NCBI GenBank assembly: GCA_964019415.1
Contig: OZ025870.1
Span: forward strand, 7,186,915 to 7,250,914
Source: Ianthella basta
Taxonomy: Eukaryota > Porifera > Demospongiae > Verongiida > Ianthellidae
Direction: 5' to 3'
DNA length: 64,000 nucleotides
Notes under the pieces: model-generated
Database searches by the model: none
What the model saw: only the letters and a program-made list of their open reading frames with translations
What the model was told of the DNA's origin: nothing
In this document: positions 22,575 to 35,853 of the stretch, piece by piece
Position numbering within the stretch: the stretch's first letter is position 1
How the letters are laid out: the number at the start of each line of letters is the position of its first letter
Position numbers and translations under genes: made by a program

Positions 22575-23640
22575 AAATTGACACTGCTAATCAACCCTTC
22601 AGCAAAGACAACCTAATCAAACTACATATCTGATCTTCAGCAATGAGTAGAGAAGCAAATGTCAATCTGATAATCACATATGAAGGACAGAAATTCAAAC
22701 CATCAATCTGATCCTCAACAAATGTGTTAAAATCATCTTTAGCAATGAGTACAAAGTCAAGTCGTCAAAGTGACAATTATCTATGAAAAACAGAAATTAA
22801 AACCGTCAATCTGATCCCAATCTTCAGCAATGAGTACAAAATTATACGTCTAAGTGATAATCACCCTTTAAGTACAGAAATTCAAACCCATCAATGTGAT
22901 CCTCACCAAATGTATTAAAATCAATCCAGCATTCAAATCTTCTGCAATGACCACAAAATCAATCTACATAACTGATCTTCAGGAATGAGTAGAAAGTCAA
23001 ACTGTCAAAGTCATAGTCACCCTTTGAAGGACAGAATTTCAAACCATCAATCTGATCCTCACTGAATGTATTAAAATCAATCCAGCATTAAAATCTTCTG
23101 CAATGACCACAAAATCAATCTACATAACTGATCTTCAACAATGAGTAAAAGATCAAACCGTCAAAGTGATAATCATCCTTGAAGGACAGAAATTCAAACC
23201 ATCAATCTGATCCTCAACGAATGTGTTAAAATCAATCCATTTAAATCTTCTCTAATGACTACAGAATCAATCTACATAACTGATCTTCAGCAATGAGTAC
23301 AAAATCAAACCGTCAAAGTCATAATCACCCTTGTAGGACAGAAATTTAAACCAATCTGATCACATTTGCAATGACCACAATATCAACCTGTGAAACTGAT
23401 AATCACAATTAATGGACACAATCAAACTTTCAATCTGAGCATGAACATATGTGTTAAAATCAAATTGTCAATCATATCTTCAGAAATGACCAGAGAAACT
23501 CCTTTGTTGATATCAATTAATTTGTCCTACTCATGATCGCGAATGTGACCAAATCCATGTGTCAAACTGATCTTCAGCAATGAGCATAAGATCACAGAGT
23601 AAGACTGATTTTCAGCAACGAGTATACTGTTGTGCTTTGT
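22575..23640 (-). repeat. 39-bp monomer array, minus polarity, 155-bp periodicity
   Basis: Carries the four-monomer unit of the 14130 array (TCTACATAACTGATCTTCAG at about 22966, 23120 and 23270). Copy 2 (33120-34010) is shorter by roughly one unit. Confidence 0.8.
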
Positions 23641-23689
23641 GCACTATGTATATTTTATAATTAGCTTACACTTTGATTATATGCACCAT

Positions 23690-24840
23690 ATTGATGACTC
23701 GACTATGACTTTGATTTCATACTCATTGCTGAAGATCTGTCTTGCACTTTGCTCAATGCCAAAGATCTGTCCTAGACCTTCATTTTATTGTCATTGCTGA
23801 AGATTAGTGTTAGTGTTCGACTTTGTCTCTACACCCATTGCTGAATTTCGACCTACACTTCAATATTATGCTGATTGCTGAAGATGCGTCTTACAATTTT
23901 GTACTGAAGATCTGTATTAAGCTTCATTTATGAGCTCATTGCTGAGGAATGAGTCTTACAAGTAGTTTTAATGCTCATTGCCAAAGATCACCTTGCACTT
24001 TGAAACTGTGCTCATTGCTGAAGATCAGCATAGGCGTAGGAACCATGGGGGCCAGGGGGGCCATGGCCCCCCCAGATTTCAAAAGAGGGGGACCAGGCCC
24101 CCATAGAGTTTTAGCCTTGTCTCACTTCTGTAATCAATAACTTGCCTAGCAAGTGCTCAGACCAACTCTCCAAAGTATACAGAGTGAGTCCACAGCATTT
24201 TCGTTCGAAGCTACATTCAACAAAACCTGTTGTTTAAGTTTCTGGTTAGAAACTTGCATCTGGAAACCATTTTACGGATTGTGCAATCGACCCGTGACCT
24301 AAATATGAATATAATATCCTGCCGCTCTGTATGTTTGGCCCCCTTAGTTTTGAAAGTGTTCCTACGCCCCTGAGATTCAGTATGACAATTTTGAATTCCA
24401 GAAGAGCGGTTGACTATCTGATATCATGCTACATTGCTGAAGATCAGTCTTTCCTTCAAAATTTTATGCACTTCACTGAATTTCAGTCTTGCACTTTAGT
24501 AATGTGCTCTTCACAGGTCAGCCTTAGATACTGCTTTGTGCTCATTGCTGAAGATCAGTCTTAAACTTTGAAATGTGCTGATCGTTGAAATTCAGATGGA
24601 AAATTTGAATTGCTGAAGAACAGATTGACTCTCTGTTTTCTTGCTCTTCCTTAAAATCAGACTTAACACTTGAATTTTAACCTCATTGATGAGCATTCAT
24701 CTAGCAATTTGATATTGTGCTCATTACAGAAGATCAGTCTTAGATTTTAATCTTATCCTCAATGCTGAAGAAGTTTTCTAATATTTCCTCGTTCCTGCAT
24801 ATCACTTTGATGCTATAATTTTGTGCTCATTGTGAAACAT
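23690..24840 (+). repeat. 39-bp monomer array, plus polarity, interrupted by a MITE
   Basis: Monomer sequence resumes exactly after the insertion at 24381 (TATGACAATTTTGAATTCC). The corresponding arrays at 34070 and 9300 are uninterrupted. Confidence 0.8.
24029..24372. mobile_element. hAT-like MITE, 344 bp
   Basis: Terminal inverted repeats are CATAGGCGTAGGAAC on the left and CAGGGGCGTAGGAAC read inward from the right: 15 bp with two mismatches, beginning CA as in hAT elements. Flanking AGATCAG (24022-24028) and AGATTCAG (24373-24380) form an imperfect 7-8 bp target duplication. The empty site is preserved in paralogous positions near 10440 and 34410 (GAAGATCAGTATGACAATTT). The interior has no coding frame of note and has G/C runs near both ends (GGGGGGCCATGGCCCCCCC). 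Confidence 0.85.
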
Positions 24841-25597
24841 CAGTCTAGATGAGCTAAAATGCACACTGTCACCTTAATCTTCAGCAATGTGTGCAAATCT
24901 AACTGTCCAACCGATCATGAGCAATGTGAGCACAATGGAACTTGTCAGAGTGATCTTAAACGTCGAGCACAAAACCGATGTTTGTGTACAGTGTAACCAT
25001 TCAATAAGATAGGGGTCCTCGGGTTATCTATGCTTCAACAGTAGGTACATTGTTTTGTTAAACAGTCATGTCTCTTAGTAAACAGGTAACTCTGCTAAAG
25101 GTGAGTCTTCTATGCTACATCTCCTCAACTCCAGAGCCAACTTCGGTGAGCATGCAGGGGTAGGTAGCCATATGAGTACTGCTTACTGTAAGTGTTTTCC
25201 CTACCTCCCCCTCCCTTCTTATTCCATTTTCCCCCTCCTCACCTACTTGCCATTGTGGGTATTCACTTAAGTGAGGTGTGTAGACTTCCAAGAACTCCTC
25301 AAAAACAGCCATCAGCAGGAATCACAGGGGAATGGGGCACACACCCAAACAGCATTAGCCAGGAAACTGGAATGGAGCCTGATATCTGGAATCACTCCAA
25401 GTACTGTGCACACATTAGCATTGACCGTTGTTAGTGATGATGAGTAGGGCTGCATATGTGGCTGCGGCTGCATTGGGGGTAGACTGCATTGGTAGGCAGG
25501 GTCTCATTTTAAGCCACTATCACCTTTACCCACTCATCCCTTCCTTCACTCCTCTCCTCACCACCCTTCTTCCACCACTCCCCCTTATCCCATGCAG

Positions 25598-25959
25598 CCA
25601 CTGATGCCACTCCAGTATACCCCATTGACATAGTTGAGATGCGCCTGCATAACCAACATGGGTCGTCCTTTTGCAGAAGAGACAATGTACAGAAATATTT
25701 CGATGGGAATGGTGGGAAACAAGCTGGAGACAAGGTTTTGAGTGCAGTTTGTGTGACTGGCAGTGTACTTGTGCATGTGATATGCTATGAGGGCTTCTTT
25801 GGGTTGTAGCAAGTGTACATTATACCCTTACTCTCACTGTACTCTTGTTGTTGTGCCGAGTTCTACTGTCCCAGGCTATGGGGGTTTCACCTGAGAAGGA
25901 CATACAGCTCCCAGTTTAAGGATACTGAACAAGACCTGCTCGCTAACAAGAAGAGGTAA
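25598..25959 (+). pseudogene. Module p, longest coding-like frame
   Basis: Acceptor-like CTTATCCCATGCAG ends at 25597. The frame from 25600 reads TDATPVYPIDIVEMRLHNQH, then DNVQKYFDGNGGKQAGDKVL and AVCVTGSVLVHVICYEGFFG to an in-frame TAG at 25807. It continues open as QVYIIPLLSLYSCCCAEFYC, WGFHLRRTYSSQFKDTEQDL and LANKKR to TAA at 25957. So 119 codons carry one internal stop. The copy at 35480 has the same stop, so it predates the duplication. A hydrophobic segment (VLVHVICYEGFFG) and a basic C-terminus are visible. I do not recognise the protein. Confidence 0.4.
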
Positions 25960-28244
25960 CTCTCTCTCTGAGAGGGGGACATTGCTGATGTATGTGCATG
26001 CAAATTTTCAGTGTATGTGTATGTATGTGTGCCTGCATGTGTGTGTGTGTACAGTATGTGTGTATAGTATGTTTCTTTATGTACGGTATGTGTGCATGTG
26101 TCGTGGTGGCAGTGCATGCAAGAGTCAACAAATGTAACACTGAGAAGTCTAGCATTTGGTTGTCTGTAGGGAGGAGCTTCACGAATTTGATACACCATTC
26201 CTATTCTGACTGTCAAGTCCATCTTCAGTTTGCTGGAGAGATTAGGTCAGGAAAGCAGTTATGAGTGGTATCCGTCATCAAGGAGCTAGGCCATATGAGA
26301 TTGTAAGAGGTGGGTGTACTATGGTGATTTTCATTCAGAGGTGTCCTTAACTGCATAAAATTTGACTGTGCGCTTGATCTTTAATTGGCAATATGTACAA
26401 ATCTCATTATCCAACTGATCATGAGCAACATACACTAAATCAAACTAGTCAGAATGATCTTCAGCTTACGTAGTACAGTGAATCACACTGTCGAGCATGT
26501 CTATAGCAATGTGTTGAAATCAAACTGTGAAGCAGATCTGCATAGAGCACAGAGCACAAAATGTGTGTGTGCGTGTGCGCACGTATGTCAGTGTGTGTAC
26601 GCACGTATACGTCAGTATGTGTGCCCATGTATGTGTCTGTGCTGTATGTTTGTGTGTGTTCAATTGTAGCCTCCCAACCAACTTCTTCTCTCTACACCCA
26701 CTTCTTCTTATATATATATTCTCAAGTGAGGTGTGCAGACTTCCACAAACTCATCCCAAAAGGCAGTCATCAGCCGGAAGTGGAGAACACGCCCAAGCAG
26801 CAGTTGCCAGGGCAACAAGAATGGTCCGTGATGTCCAATATTTCTCGAAGACTGAACACACTGAACACACGCATTGACCGCTGTTAATGAAGGTGGGTTG
26901 AGCTGTATTAGTGGGTGCAACTGCATACGTAGGTGGGTGGGGTCTCGTTTTAAGATTCGTTTTTTAAGTTAAGATGCACTGTCATTTTAAGCCACCACCA
27001 GGTTCACCCTTTCCTCCCCTCATGCACCACCCCTCCTATCCCTGGAGGGGTGTGTTATAGTGCAAAATACCTGAATGTCACACTGTTCTTCAGCAATGTG
27101 CATGCTACGCCAACAGATGCTGCTGTCTTTCACACTGATGTGACTATGGACAGGGATTCAAGGACAGGATTGGTGTGACCGACAGTATCCTGTATGAAGG
27201 TGATATGCCATGTGGGCTTCTTGGATTTGTACCGAGAGTGCATTATACTGTGCCTTTATTGTACCATTGTTCATTTTTTCTGCACAAGCTACGTAATTGT
27301 CCAGAGAAGACTGCAAAGCTTTTATGTGATGACACTGTACAGTAGTTACCTCCAGGAAAAGAAGAAGAAAGTCTCACTCTAGAAGGTGGCCATTGCTGGT
27401 AGATGTGTTTGCAAGAGTCTGTCTGTCTGTCTCTCTCTGACTATCAAGTTCATCTTCGGTTTGCTGAAGAGATTAGGGCAGGAAAGTGGTTATGAATGGT
27501 ATCTGTCATCAGGGAGCTTGGCCACATGAGATTGTACAAGGTGGGTGTACGGATGGGGGTGTGGGTGTGGGATTTCTGTCCAGAGGTGTACTTGTCTGCA
27601 TAAAATCTGACTGTCAACTTGATCTTCAGCAATATGTATAAATCCAATTATCCAACTGATCATGAGCAGTATTTACATACAAAAGCTAACTTATCACAGT
27701 AATTATCAGCTTAGTGCAGCAAATGTTACACTGTCGAGCATATCTGTAGCAAATGTGTTGTAATCAAACTGTGAAACAGATTTACATAAAGCACAGAGCA
27801 CAAAATGTGTGTGTCAATGTCTGTATGTGTACGCATATGTGTGTGGGTGTGCCATTGTCTCTGCCTGTGTATATATGTGTCTGTACTGCATGCGTGTGTA
27901 TGCCTTTGTATGTGTCTGTGCTGCATGTGTGTGTATGCATTTGTATGTGTTTGTGTGTTTTTGTGTATAGAATTTGTGTATGTGTCTTAGTGGCAGTGCA
28001 TGCTTGAGTCAACAACTAAGAGCATTGAGATGTCTGTAACCTTGTTTCTGTAGGAGGAGTCTGACAGGTGACATTTACCAACCCAAATGAGATCCATCTT
28101 CTGTCCGCTGGAGACATTGTTGCAAGAATGGATTTGGGGTGGTATCTTGTCATCAGGGAGGTAGATTTTATTGGATTGTACAAAGTGGGTAAGGTATGCG
28201 AATTTCCTTGGATAGGTGTGGTTGAGCGTGCAAAAATCAAAGTT

Positions 28245-29140
28245 GTTCGGCTGATCTTCAGTAGTGAACACAAAATCAAGTTGTGAAATAGATCTGTTCA
28301 ACAATGCACACGAAATCAAACCGTTAAACTGATCCTCAACAAATGTGTTAAAATGACATTGTCAATCAAACTACATGACTCGTCTTCATCAATGAGTAGA
28401 GAAGCAAACCATCAAAGTGATAAAATCACCCTTAAAGGACAGAAATACCAGCCATCAATCTGATCCTCAACAATGTGTTAAAATCAAACTCAATCTACAT
28501 AACTGATCTTCAGCAATGAGTACAAAATCAAACCATCAAATTGATAATCACATTAAAAGGACACAAATGTAGTATAATATACATTATGCAGAGAAGAACA
28601 AGAAGAAGAATTATATAATTTATAGGTCACCAATTGAAACCGTCAAACTGATAATCACATTAAAAGGACACAAATTCAAACCATTAAACTGATCATCAAC
28701 AAATGTGTTGAAATCAAACTGTCAATCAAATCTTCAGCAATGACCGCAAAATCAATCCATCAAACAAATAATCACAATAAATGCGCACAAAATCAATCAG
28801 TCAAACCAATAATCAAACTTTCAAATTGATCTTCAACAAATATATCAGATTGTTAAACATTTGATCATAAACAAGCACATAATACATCTTTCAAACTGAT
28901 CATCAGTGCTGAACACAGAGTCGTTCTGGCAAGCCTAACTCAGCAATCAGCACAATATCAATCAAACTGTCATGCTTACGTATCTTCTCCAATGAGACCG
29001 AAATTAAATTGAAATGCCCTACTCATGGTCATGAACATGGCCAAATTCAATGTGTCAAACTGATCTTCAGCAGTGAGCATGATATCACAGTGTAAACTGA
29101 TTTTCAGCAACAAGCATACTGTTATGCATTGTGCACTATG
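28245..29140 (-). repeat. 39-bp monomer array, minus polarity (copy 2)
   Basis: Counterpart of 17590-18480. Extra GACCGCAAAATCAATCC monomers near 28740-28810 distinguish it from copy 1 and are shared with copy 3. Confidence 0.8.
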
Positions 29141-29179
29141 TACATATGTTTTACGATTAGTTTTACACATTGATTATAT

Positions 29180-29965
29180 AAGCAGGAAAGCCTGCCCTCA
29201 CCGGGCTTCCCTGCTCCAGTGCATCGATGACAGCACACCGTGTCTGCCGATGCCAGCATGTTGCGTGACAGTGTGTTGATGTCAGCTGGGTGGTACACTG
29301 GTACCTGCAACGTCATGTGTGCATGGCATTGCGAGTATGCATAGGGCAGCATTAATCAGATTGTACCGAAGCATGGAGTGCCGGCCAGCAAGCGGAGCAC
29401 ATGCCAATGCAGATAGAAAAGGACAATGCTATGCCTGCAGTTTTAATCTATGTAATTAATGGTAACAGAATATTTGGTAACAAAGTTTGTAATTCCTTAA
29501 ATTAGTCACATTGGCATGCACTGACGCCAACAGGAAGTGACGTCGCATTCTTGTGGAATGAAATACTGTACATTGTCAAGGGGCGCAAGAGTAGTCAAAA
29601 ATGGCGTCTCGGCCAGCCAAAAAAGGAAGAGCGCTCTTCGGCTGCAGGGCAGCTAGGTGAACGGCACTTCTCTAAGCTCGCTTCTTCCCACTCTCTTAAC
29701 CGGCATGGCGCGCATCAAGTCCGCCAATGACCAGTAGTGGAAGGACCGATTGATAATTGTAAAATGGCGTGTCGGCCGGTGGAGAGCGGACGAAGGACAT
29801 CTCGCTTTTCGGCCACAAGGCAGCTAGGCGAACGTCACCCCGCTAAGAACCCGGCCCCCGAGTCCCTCAACTGGCACGGAGCGTCTCTAGCTGATTCCAT
29901 GCAAGGCGCCAATTTTACGAGGTAACAAACAATAAATCCGGCGATTCGGTGAATTTTAGTAAGAT
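29180..29965 (+). mobile_element. Element H, full-length copy 2
   Basis: Same insertion point, left hairpin and internal duplication as the 18510 copy, so it was carried by segmental duplication. The left hairpin reads GCAGGAAAGCCTGCCCTCAC and CGGGCTTCCCTGC. Confidence 0.6.
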
Positions 29966-30720
29966 GCTCCATATTGAAGATTGGACTATGACTTTGACTT
30001 TATACTCATGGATGAAGATCTGTCTTGCGCTCGGATCTCTGCTCAATGTCGAATATCAGTCCAGACCTACATTATATAGTCATTGCTGAAGATCAGTGTG
30101 AAAATTTGCTTTTCATGCCCATCGCTGAAGTTCTGTCCTAGATTTTGATATTATGCGGATTGTTGGAAATGTGTCTTACAGTTTTGCGTTATGTTCATTG
30201 CTGAAGATCTGTATTAAACTTCTTAAGCTCATTGCTGAATATCAGTCTTACAAGTTGTTTTCATGTTCATTGCCAAAGATCACTCTTGCATTTTGAAACT
30301 GTGCTGATTGCTGAAGATCTGTTTGACAATTTTGAATTCCAGAAGAGCAGGTTGACTATCTGATTTCATGCTACATTGCTGAAGATCAATCTTTCCTTCA
30401 GAATTTTATGCACATCACTGAATTTCAGTCTTGCACTTTAATACTGTGCTCTTCACAGGTCAGCCTTAGACTTTGCTTTGTGCTCATTGCTGAAGATCAG
30501 TCTTGGACTTTGTAACTGTGCTGATCGTTGAAATTCAGATGGAAAATTGACCTCATTGATGAGCATCCATCTAGCAATTTGATATTGTGTTGATTACAGA
30601 AAATCAGTCTTAGACTTTAATCTTATCCTCAATGCTGAAGAATTTTTCTTATATTTCCTCATTCCTGCATATCACATTGATGCTATAATTTTGTGCTCAT
30701 TGTGAAACATCAGTCTAGAT
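29966..30720 (+). repeat. 39-bp monomer array, plus polarity (copy 2)
   Basis: Shorter than 19300-20095: after GAAATTCAGATGGAAAATTG it jumps straight to ACCTCATTGATGAGC, losing about 80 bp. Copy 3 has the same deletion. Confidence 0.8.
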
Positions 30721-33119
30721 GAGCTAAAATGCACAATGTCAGTGTCCAATCAATCATGAGCAATGTGTGCACAATGGAACTTGTCAGAGTGATCTTAAAC
30801 GTAGAGCACAATACCGAAGTTTGTGTACAGTGTAACCATTCAATAAGATAGGGGTCCTCAGGTTATCTATGCTTCAACAGTAGGTACATTGTTTTGTTAA
30901 ACAGTCATGTCTCTTAGTAAACAGGTAACTCTGCTAAAGGTGAGTCTTCTATGCTACATCTCCTCAACTCCAGAGTCAACATCGGTAAGCATGCAGGGGT
31001 AGGTAGCCATATGAGTACTGCTTAAGTGTTTTCCCTACCTCCCCCTCCCTTCTTATTTCATTTTTTCCCCTCCTCACCTACTTGCCATTGTGGATATACA
31101 CTAAAGTGAGGTGTGCATACTTCCAAAAACTCCTCAAAAACAGCCATCAGCAGGAATCACAGCGGAATGGGGCACACACCCAAACAGCATTAACCAGGGC
31201 AACTGGAATGGAGCCTGATATCTGTTATTACTCAGGTACTGTGCACACATTAGCATTGACCGATGTTAGTGATGATGAGTAAGGCTGCTTAGGTGGCTGC
31301 GGCTGTATCAGGGGAGTGACTGCATTGGTAGGTGGGGTCTCATTTAAATTCTATATCAGTGCCACTCCAGTATACCCCATTGACATATATAGTCGAGATG
31401 CGCCTGCATAACCAACATGGGTCGTCCTTTTGCGCGAGAGACAATGTACAGAAACATTTCAATGGGAATGGTGGGAAACAAGCTGGAGACAAGGTTTGGG
31501 TGCAGTTTGTGTGACTGGTAGCCTCGATGAGCATTAAATGCACACTGCCAACGTGATCTTCAGCAATGTCTGCAAATTCATCTGTCCAACCAATCATGAG
31601 CAATGTGTGCACAGTGAAACTTGTCAGAGTGATCTTAAACGTAGAGGTTTGTGTATAGTGTAACCATTCAATAAAGTAGGCGTCCTCAGATGATCTACGT
31701 ATACTTCAACAATAGGTAGCGTGTTCTGTTAAATATGTCCTAAACAGATAGCTTTGCTAAGGTGAGGTTAGTTGGAAGAAGAATGTTACAACTCCTCAAC
31801 CTTGGAGTCAACATCGGTAAGCATGCCGTGGTAGGTAGCCCTATGAGTGCTGCTTAACTGCTTCCCTCCCTCCCCCTCCCTTCTTCCTCCCACCTTCACT
31901 GAAGTGAGGTGTGCAGACTTCCACAAACTCATACCAAAAGGCAGTCATCAGCCGGAAGTGGAGCACACGCCCAAGCAGCAGTTGCCAGGGCAACAAGAAT
32001 GGTCCGTGATGTCTAGTCTTTCTCGAGGACTGAACACACATCTGCATTAACCGCTGTTAGTGGAGGTGGGTTGAGCTATATTGGTGGGTGCAACTGCATA
32101 CGTAGGTGGGTGGGGCTGCATAGGTGGCTGTGGCTCTATCAGGGGTAGTGGCTACATTGGTGGGTGGGGTCTCATTTTCAGATTCCTATTTTAAGTTAAG
32201 ATTTACTGTCATTTTAACCACCACCGGCTTCACCTTTCCTCCCCACATGCACCACTCCTCCTCAACCACTCCCGTTATCCCGTGCTGCCACTGCACTCTG
32301 CTTCACGAAGAACCTGACAAGTCGCACTCGCCAACCCTATTGAGACTGTCAAGATCTATCTGCAGGTTGCTGGGGAGATGGGTTTGCATGGGGTAGGTAT
32401 CCATCGTCATGGAGGTCGGCTTTCTTGGATTATACAAGGTGAGTACAGTGTGGGGATATCTCTGGAGGGGTGTGTTATATAGTGCAAAGTACCTGAATGT
32501 CACACTGTTCTTCAGCAATGTGCATGCCATGCCAACAGATGCTGCTGTCTTTCACACTGATGTGACTATGGACAGGGATTCAAGGACAGGATTGGTGTGA
32601 CCAACAGTATCCTGTATGAAGGTGATATGCCATGTGGGCTTCTTGGATTTGTACCAAGAGTGCATTATACTGTACCTTTATTGTACCATTGTTCATCGTT
32701 CAGCACCAGCTAATTGTCCGGAGAAGACTGCAAAGCTTTTATGTGATGACACTGTACAGTAGTTACCTCCAGGAAAAGAAGAAGAAAGTCTCACTCTAGA
32801 AGGAGGCCATTGCTAGTAGATGTGCTTGCAAGAGTCTGTCTCTCTCTGTGTCTGGGTGTGTGTGTGCTTGTGCATGCGTGCGTGAGTGCGTGCGAGTGCG
32901 CCTGTGCCTGTGCCTTTGCGTCTATGCCGTATGTGTGTGTTCATTTGTATGTTTGCGTGTTTTTGCGTATAGTATAGAAGTTGTGTACGTATGTGTCTTG
33001 GTGGCAGTGCATGCATGAGTCAACAACTGAGAGCATTGAGATGTCTGTCACCTTGTTTCTGTAGGAGGAGTCTGACAAGTGACATTAGCCAATTGTCGAA
33101 GGCGGGCTTTCCTGCTAGT

Positions 33120-34010
33120 ATGCTAAAATTGACACTGCCAATCAACCCTTCAGCAAAGACAACATAATCAAACTACATATCTGATCTTCAGCAATGAGTA
33201 GAGAAGCAAATGTCAATCTGATAATCACATATGAAGGACAGAAATTCAAACCATCAATCTGATCCTCAACAAATGTGTTAAAATCATCTTCAGCAGTGAG
33301 TACAAAGTCAAGTCGTCAAAGTGACAATTATCTATGAAAAACAGAAATTAAAACCGTCAATCTGATCCCAATCTTCAGCAATGAGTACAAAATTATACGT
33401 CTAAGTGATAATCACCCTTTAAGTACAGAAATTCAAACCCATCAATGTGATCCTCACCGAATGTATTAAAATCAATCCAGCATTCAAATCTTCTGCAATG
33501 ACCACAAAATCAATCTACATAACTGATCTTCAGGAATCAAACCATCAATCTGATCCTCAGCAAATGTGTTTAAATCAATCCATTCAAATCTTCTCTAATG
33601 ACTACAGAATCAATCTACATAACTGATCTTCAGCAATGAGTACAAAATCAAACCGTCAAAGTCATAATCATCCTTGTAGGACAGAAATTTAAACCATCAA
33701 TCTGATCCTCAACAAATGTGTTAAAATCAAACTACCATTCAAATCTTCTGCAATGACCACAATATCAACCCGTGAAACTGATAATCACAATTAATGGGCA
33801 CAAAATCAAACTTTCAATCTGAGCATGAACATATGTGTTAAAATCAAATTGTCAATCATATCTTCAGAAATGACCAGAGAAACTCCTTTGTTGATATCAA
33901 TTAATTTGTCCTACTCATGATCGCAAATGTATCCAAATCCATGTGTCAAACTGATCTTCAGCAATGAGCATAAGATCACAGAGTAAGACTGATTTTCAGC
34001 AACGAGTATA
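33120..34010 (-). repeat. 39-bp monomer array, minus polarity (copy 2, second block)
   Basis: Counterpart of 22575-23640 with a deletion near 33535 (CTTCAGGAATCAAACC) relative to copy 1. Confidence 0.75.
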
Positions 34011-34069
34011 CTGTTGTGCTTTGTGCACTATGTATATTTTATGATTAGCTTACACTTCGATTATATGCG

Positions 34070-34860
34070 CCATATTGATGATTCGACTATGACTTTGATT
34101 TCATACTCATTGGTGAAGATCTGTCTTGCACTTTGCTCAATGCCAAAGATCTGTCCTAGACCTTCATTTTATTGTCATTGCTGAAGATTAGTGTTAGTGT
34201 TCGACTTTGTCTCTACACCCATTGCTGAATTTCGACCTACACTTCAATATTATGCTGATTGCTGAAGATGCGTCTTACAATTTTGTACTGAAGATCTGTA
34301 TTAAGCTTCATTTATGAGCTCATTGCTGAGGAATGAGTCTTACAAGTAGTTTTAATGCTCATTGCCAAAGATCACCTTGCACTTTGAAACTGTGCTCATT
34401 GCTGAAGATCAGTATGACAATTTTGAATTCCAGAAGAGCAGTTGACTGTCTGATATCATGCTACATTGCTGAAGATCAGCCATCCCCTAGACGTTTATGC
34501 ACTTCACTGAATTTCAGTCTTGCACTTTAATACTGTGCTCTTCACAGGTCAGCCTTAGATACTGCTTTGTGCTCATTGCTGAAGATCAGTCTTAAACTTT
34601 GAAATGTGCTGATCGTTGAAATTCAGATGGAAAATTTGAATTGCTGAAGAACAGGTTGACTCTCTGTTTTCTTGCTCTTCCTTAAAATCAGACTTAACAC
34701 TTGAATTTTAACCTCATTGATGAGCATTCATCTAGCAATTTGATATTGTGTTGATTACAGAAAATCAGTGTTAGACTTTAATCTTATCCTCAAAGCTGAA
34801 GAAGTTTTCTAATACTTCCTTATTCCTGCATATCACTTTGATGCTATAATTTTGTGCTCA
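34070..34860 (+). repeat. 39-bp monomer array, plus polarity (copy 2, second block)
   Basis: Counterpart of 23690-24840 without the MITE; it preserves the empty insertion site near 34405-34415. Confidence 0.8.
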
Positions 34861-35479
34861 TTGTGAAACATCAGTCTAGATGAGCTAAAATGCACACTGT
34901 CACCTTAATCTTCAGCAATGTGTGCAAATCTAACTGTCCAACCGATCATGAGCAATGTGAGCACAATGGAACTTGTCAGAGTGATCTTAAACGTAGAGCA
35001 CAAACCGAAGTTTGTGTACAGTGTAACCATTCAATAAGATAGGGGTCCTCAGGTTATCTATGCTTCAGCAGTGGGTACATTGTTTGGTCAAACAGTCATG
35101 TCTCTTAGTAAACAGGTAACTCTGCTAAAGGTGAGTCTTCTATGCTACATCTCCTCAACTCCAGAGTCAACATCGGTGAGCATGCAGGGGTAGGTAGCCA
35201 TATGAGAATGGGGCACACACCCAAACAGCATTATCATAGCCAGGGCAACTGGAATGGAGCCTGATATCTGGAATTACTCCAAGTACTGTGCACACATTAG
35301 CATTGACCGTTGTTAGTGATGATGAGTAGGGCTGCATATGTGGCTGCGGCTGTATTGGGGGTAGACTGCATTGGTAGGCAGGGTCTCATTTTAAGCCACT
35401 ATCACCTTTACCCACTCATCCCTTCCTTCACTCCTCTCCTCACCACCCTTCCTTCGCCACTCCCCCTTATCCCATGCAG

Positions 35480-35853
35480 CCACTGATGCCACTCCAGTAT
35501 ACCCCATTGACATAGTTGAGATGCGCCTGCATAACCAACATGCGTCGTCCTTTTGCGAAAGAGACAATGTACAGAAATATTTTGATGGGAATGGTGGGAA
35601 ACAAGCTGGAGACAAGGTTTTGAGTGCAGTTTGTGTGACTGGCAGTGAACTTGTGCATGTGATATGCTATGAGGGCTTCTTTGGGTTGTAGCAAGTGTAC
35701 ATTATACCCTTACTCTCACTGTACTCTTGTTGTTGTGCCGAGAACTACTGTCCCAGGCTATGGGGGTTTCACCTGAGAAGGACATACAGCTACCGGTTTA
35801 AGGATACTGAACAAGACCTGCTCACTAACAAGAAGAGGCAACTCTCTCTCTGA
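35480..35853 (+). pseudogene. Module p, copy in segment 2
   Basis: Acceptor-like ATCCCATGCAG ends at 35479. The frame from 35482 runs 123 codons to TGA at 35851 with one internal TAG at 35689, at the same place as the 25598 copy. It reads HASSFCERDNVQKYFDGNGG and then TNKKRQLSL before the stop. The GTAACT after KKR in copy 1 is GCAACT here. Confidence 0.4.

Larger units (their letters stand above)
15371..25983 (+). repeat. Segmental tandem copy 1 (10.6 kb)
   Basis: The start is defined by GCTGATGTATGTGCATGCAA, which recurs at 25984 and 35866. Order inside: TG tract and m-module (15553), C module (16545), e-module (17403), minus array, element H (18510), plus array, w (20400), p (20800), v (21350), C (22070), truncated e (22515), minus array, plus array with MITE, w (25130), p (25598). 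Copies are near-identical over long stretches (for example 17403-17600 against 28054-28250). It is longer than copy 2 mainly because of the MITE and array-length differences. Confidence 0.85.
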
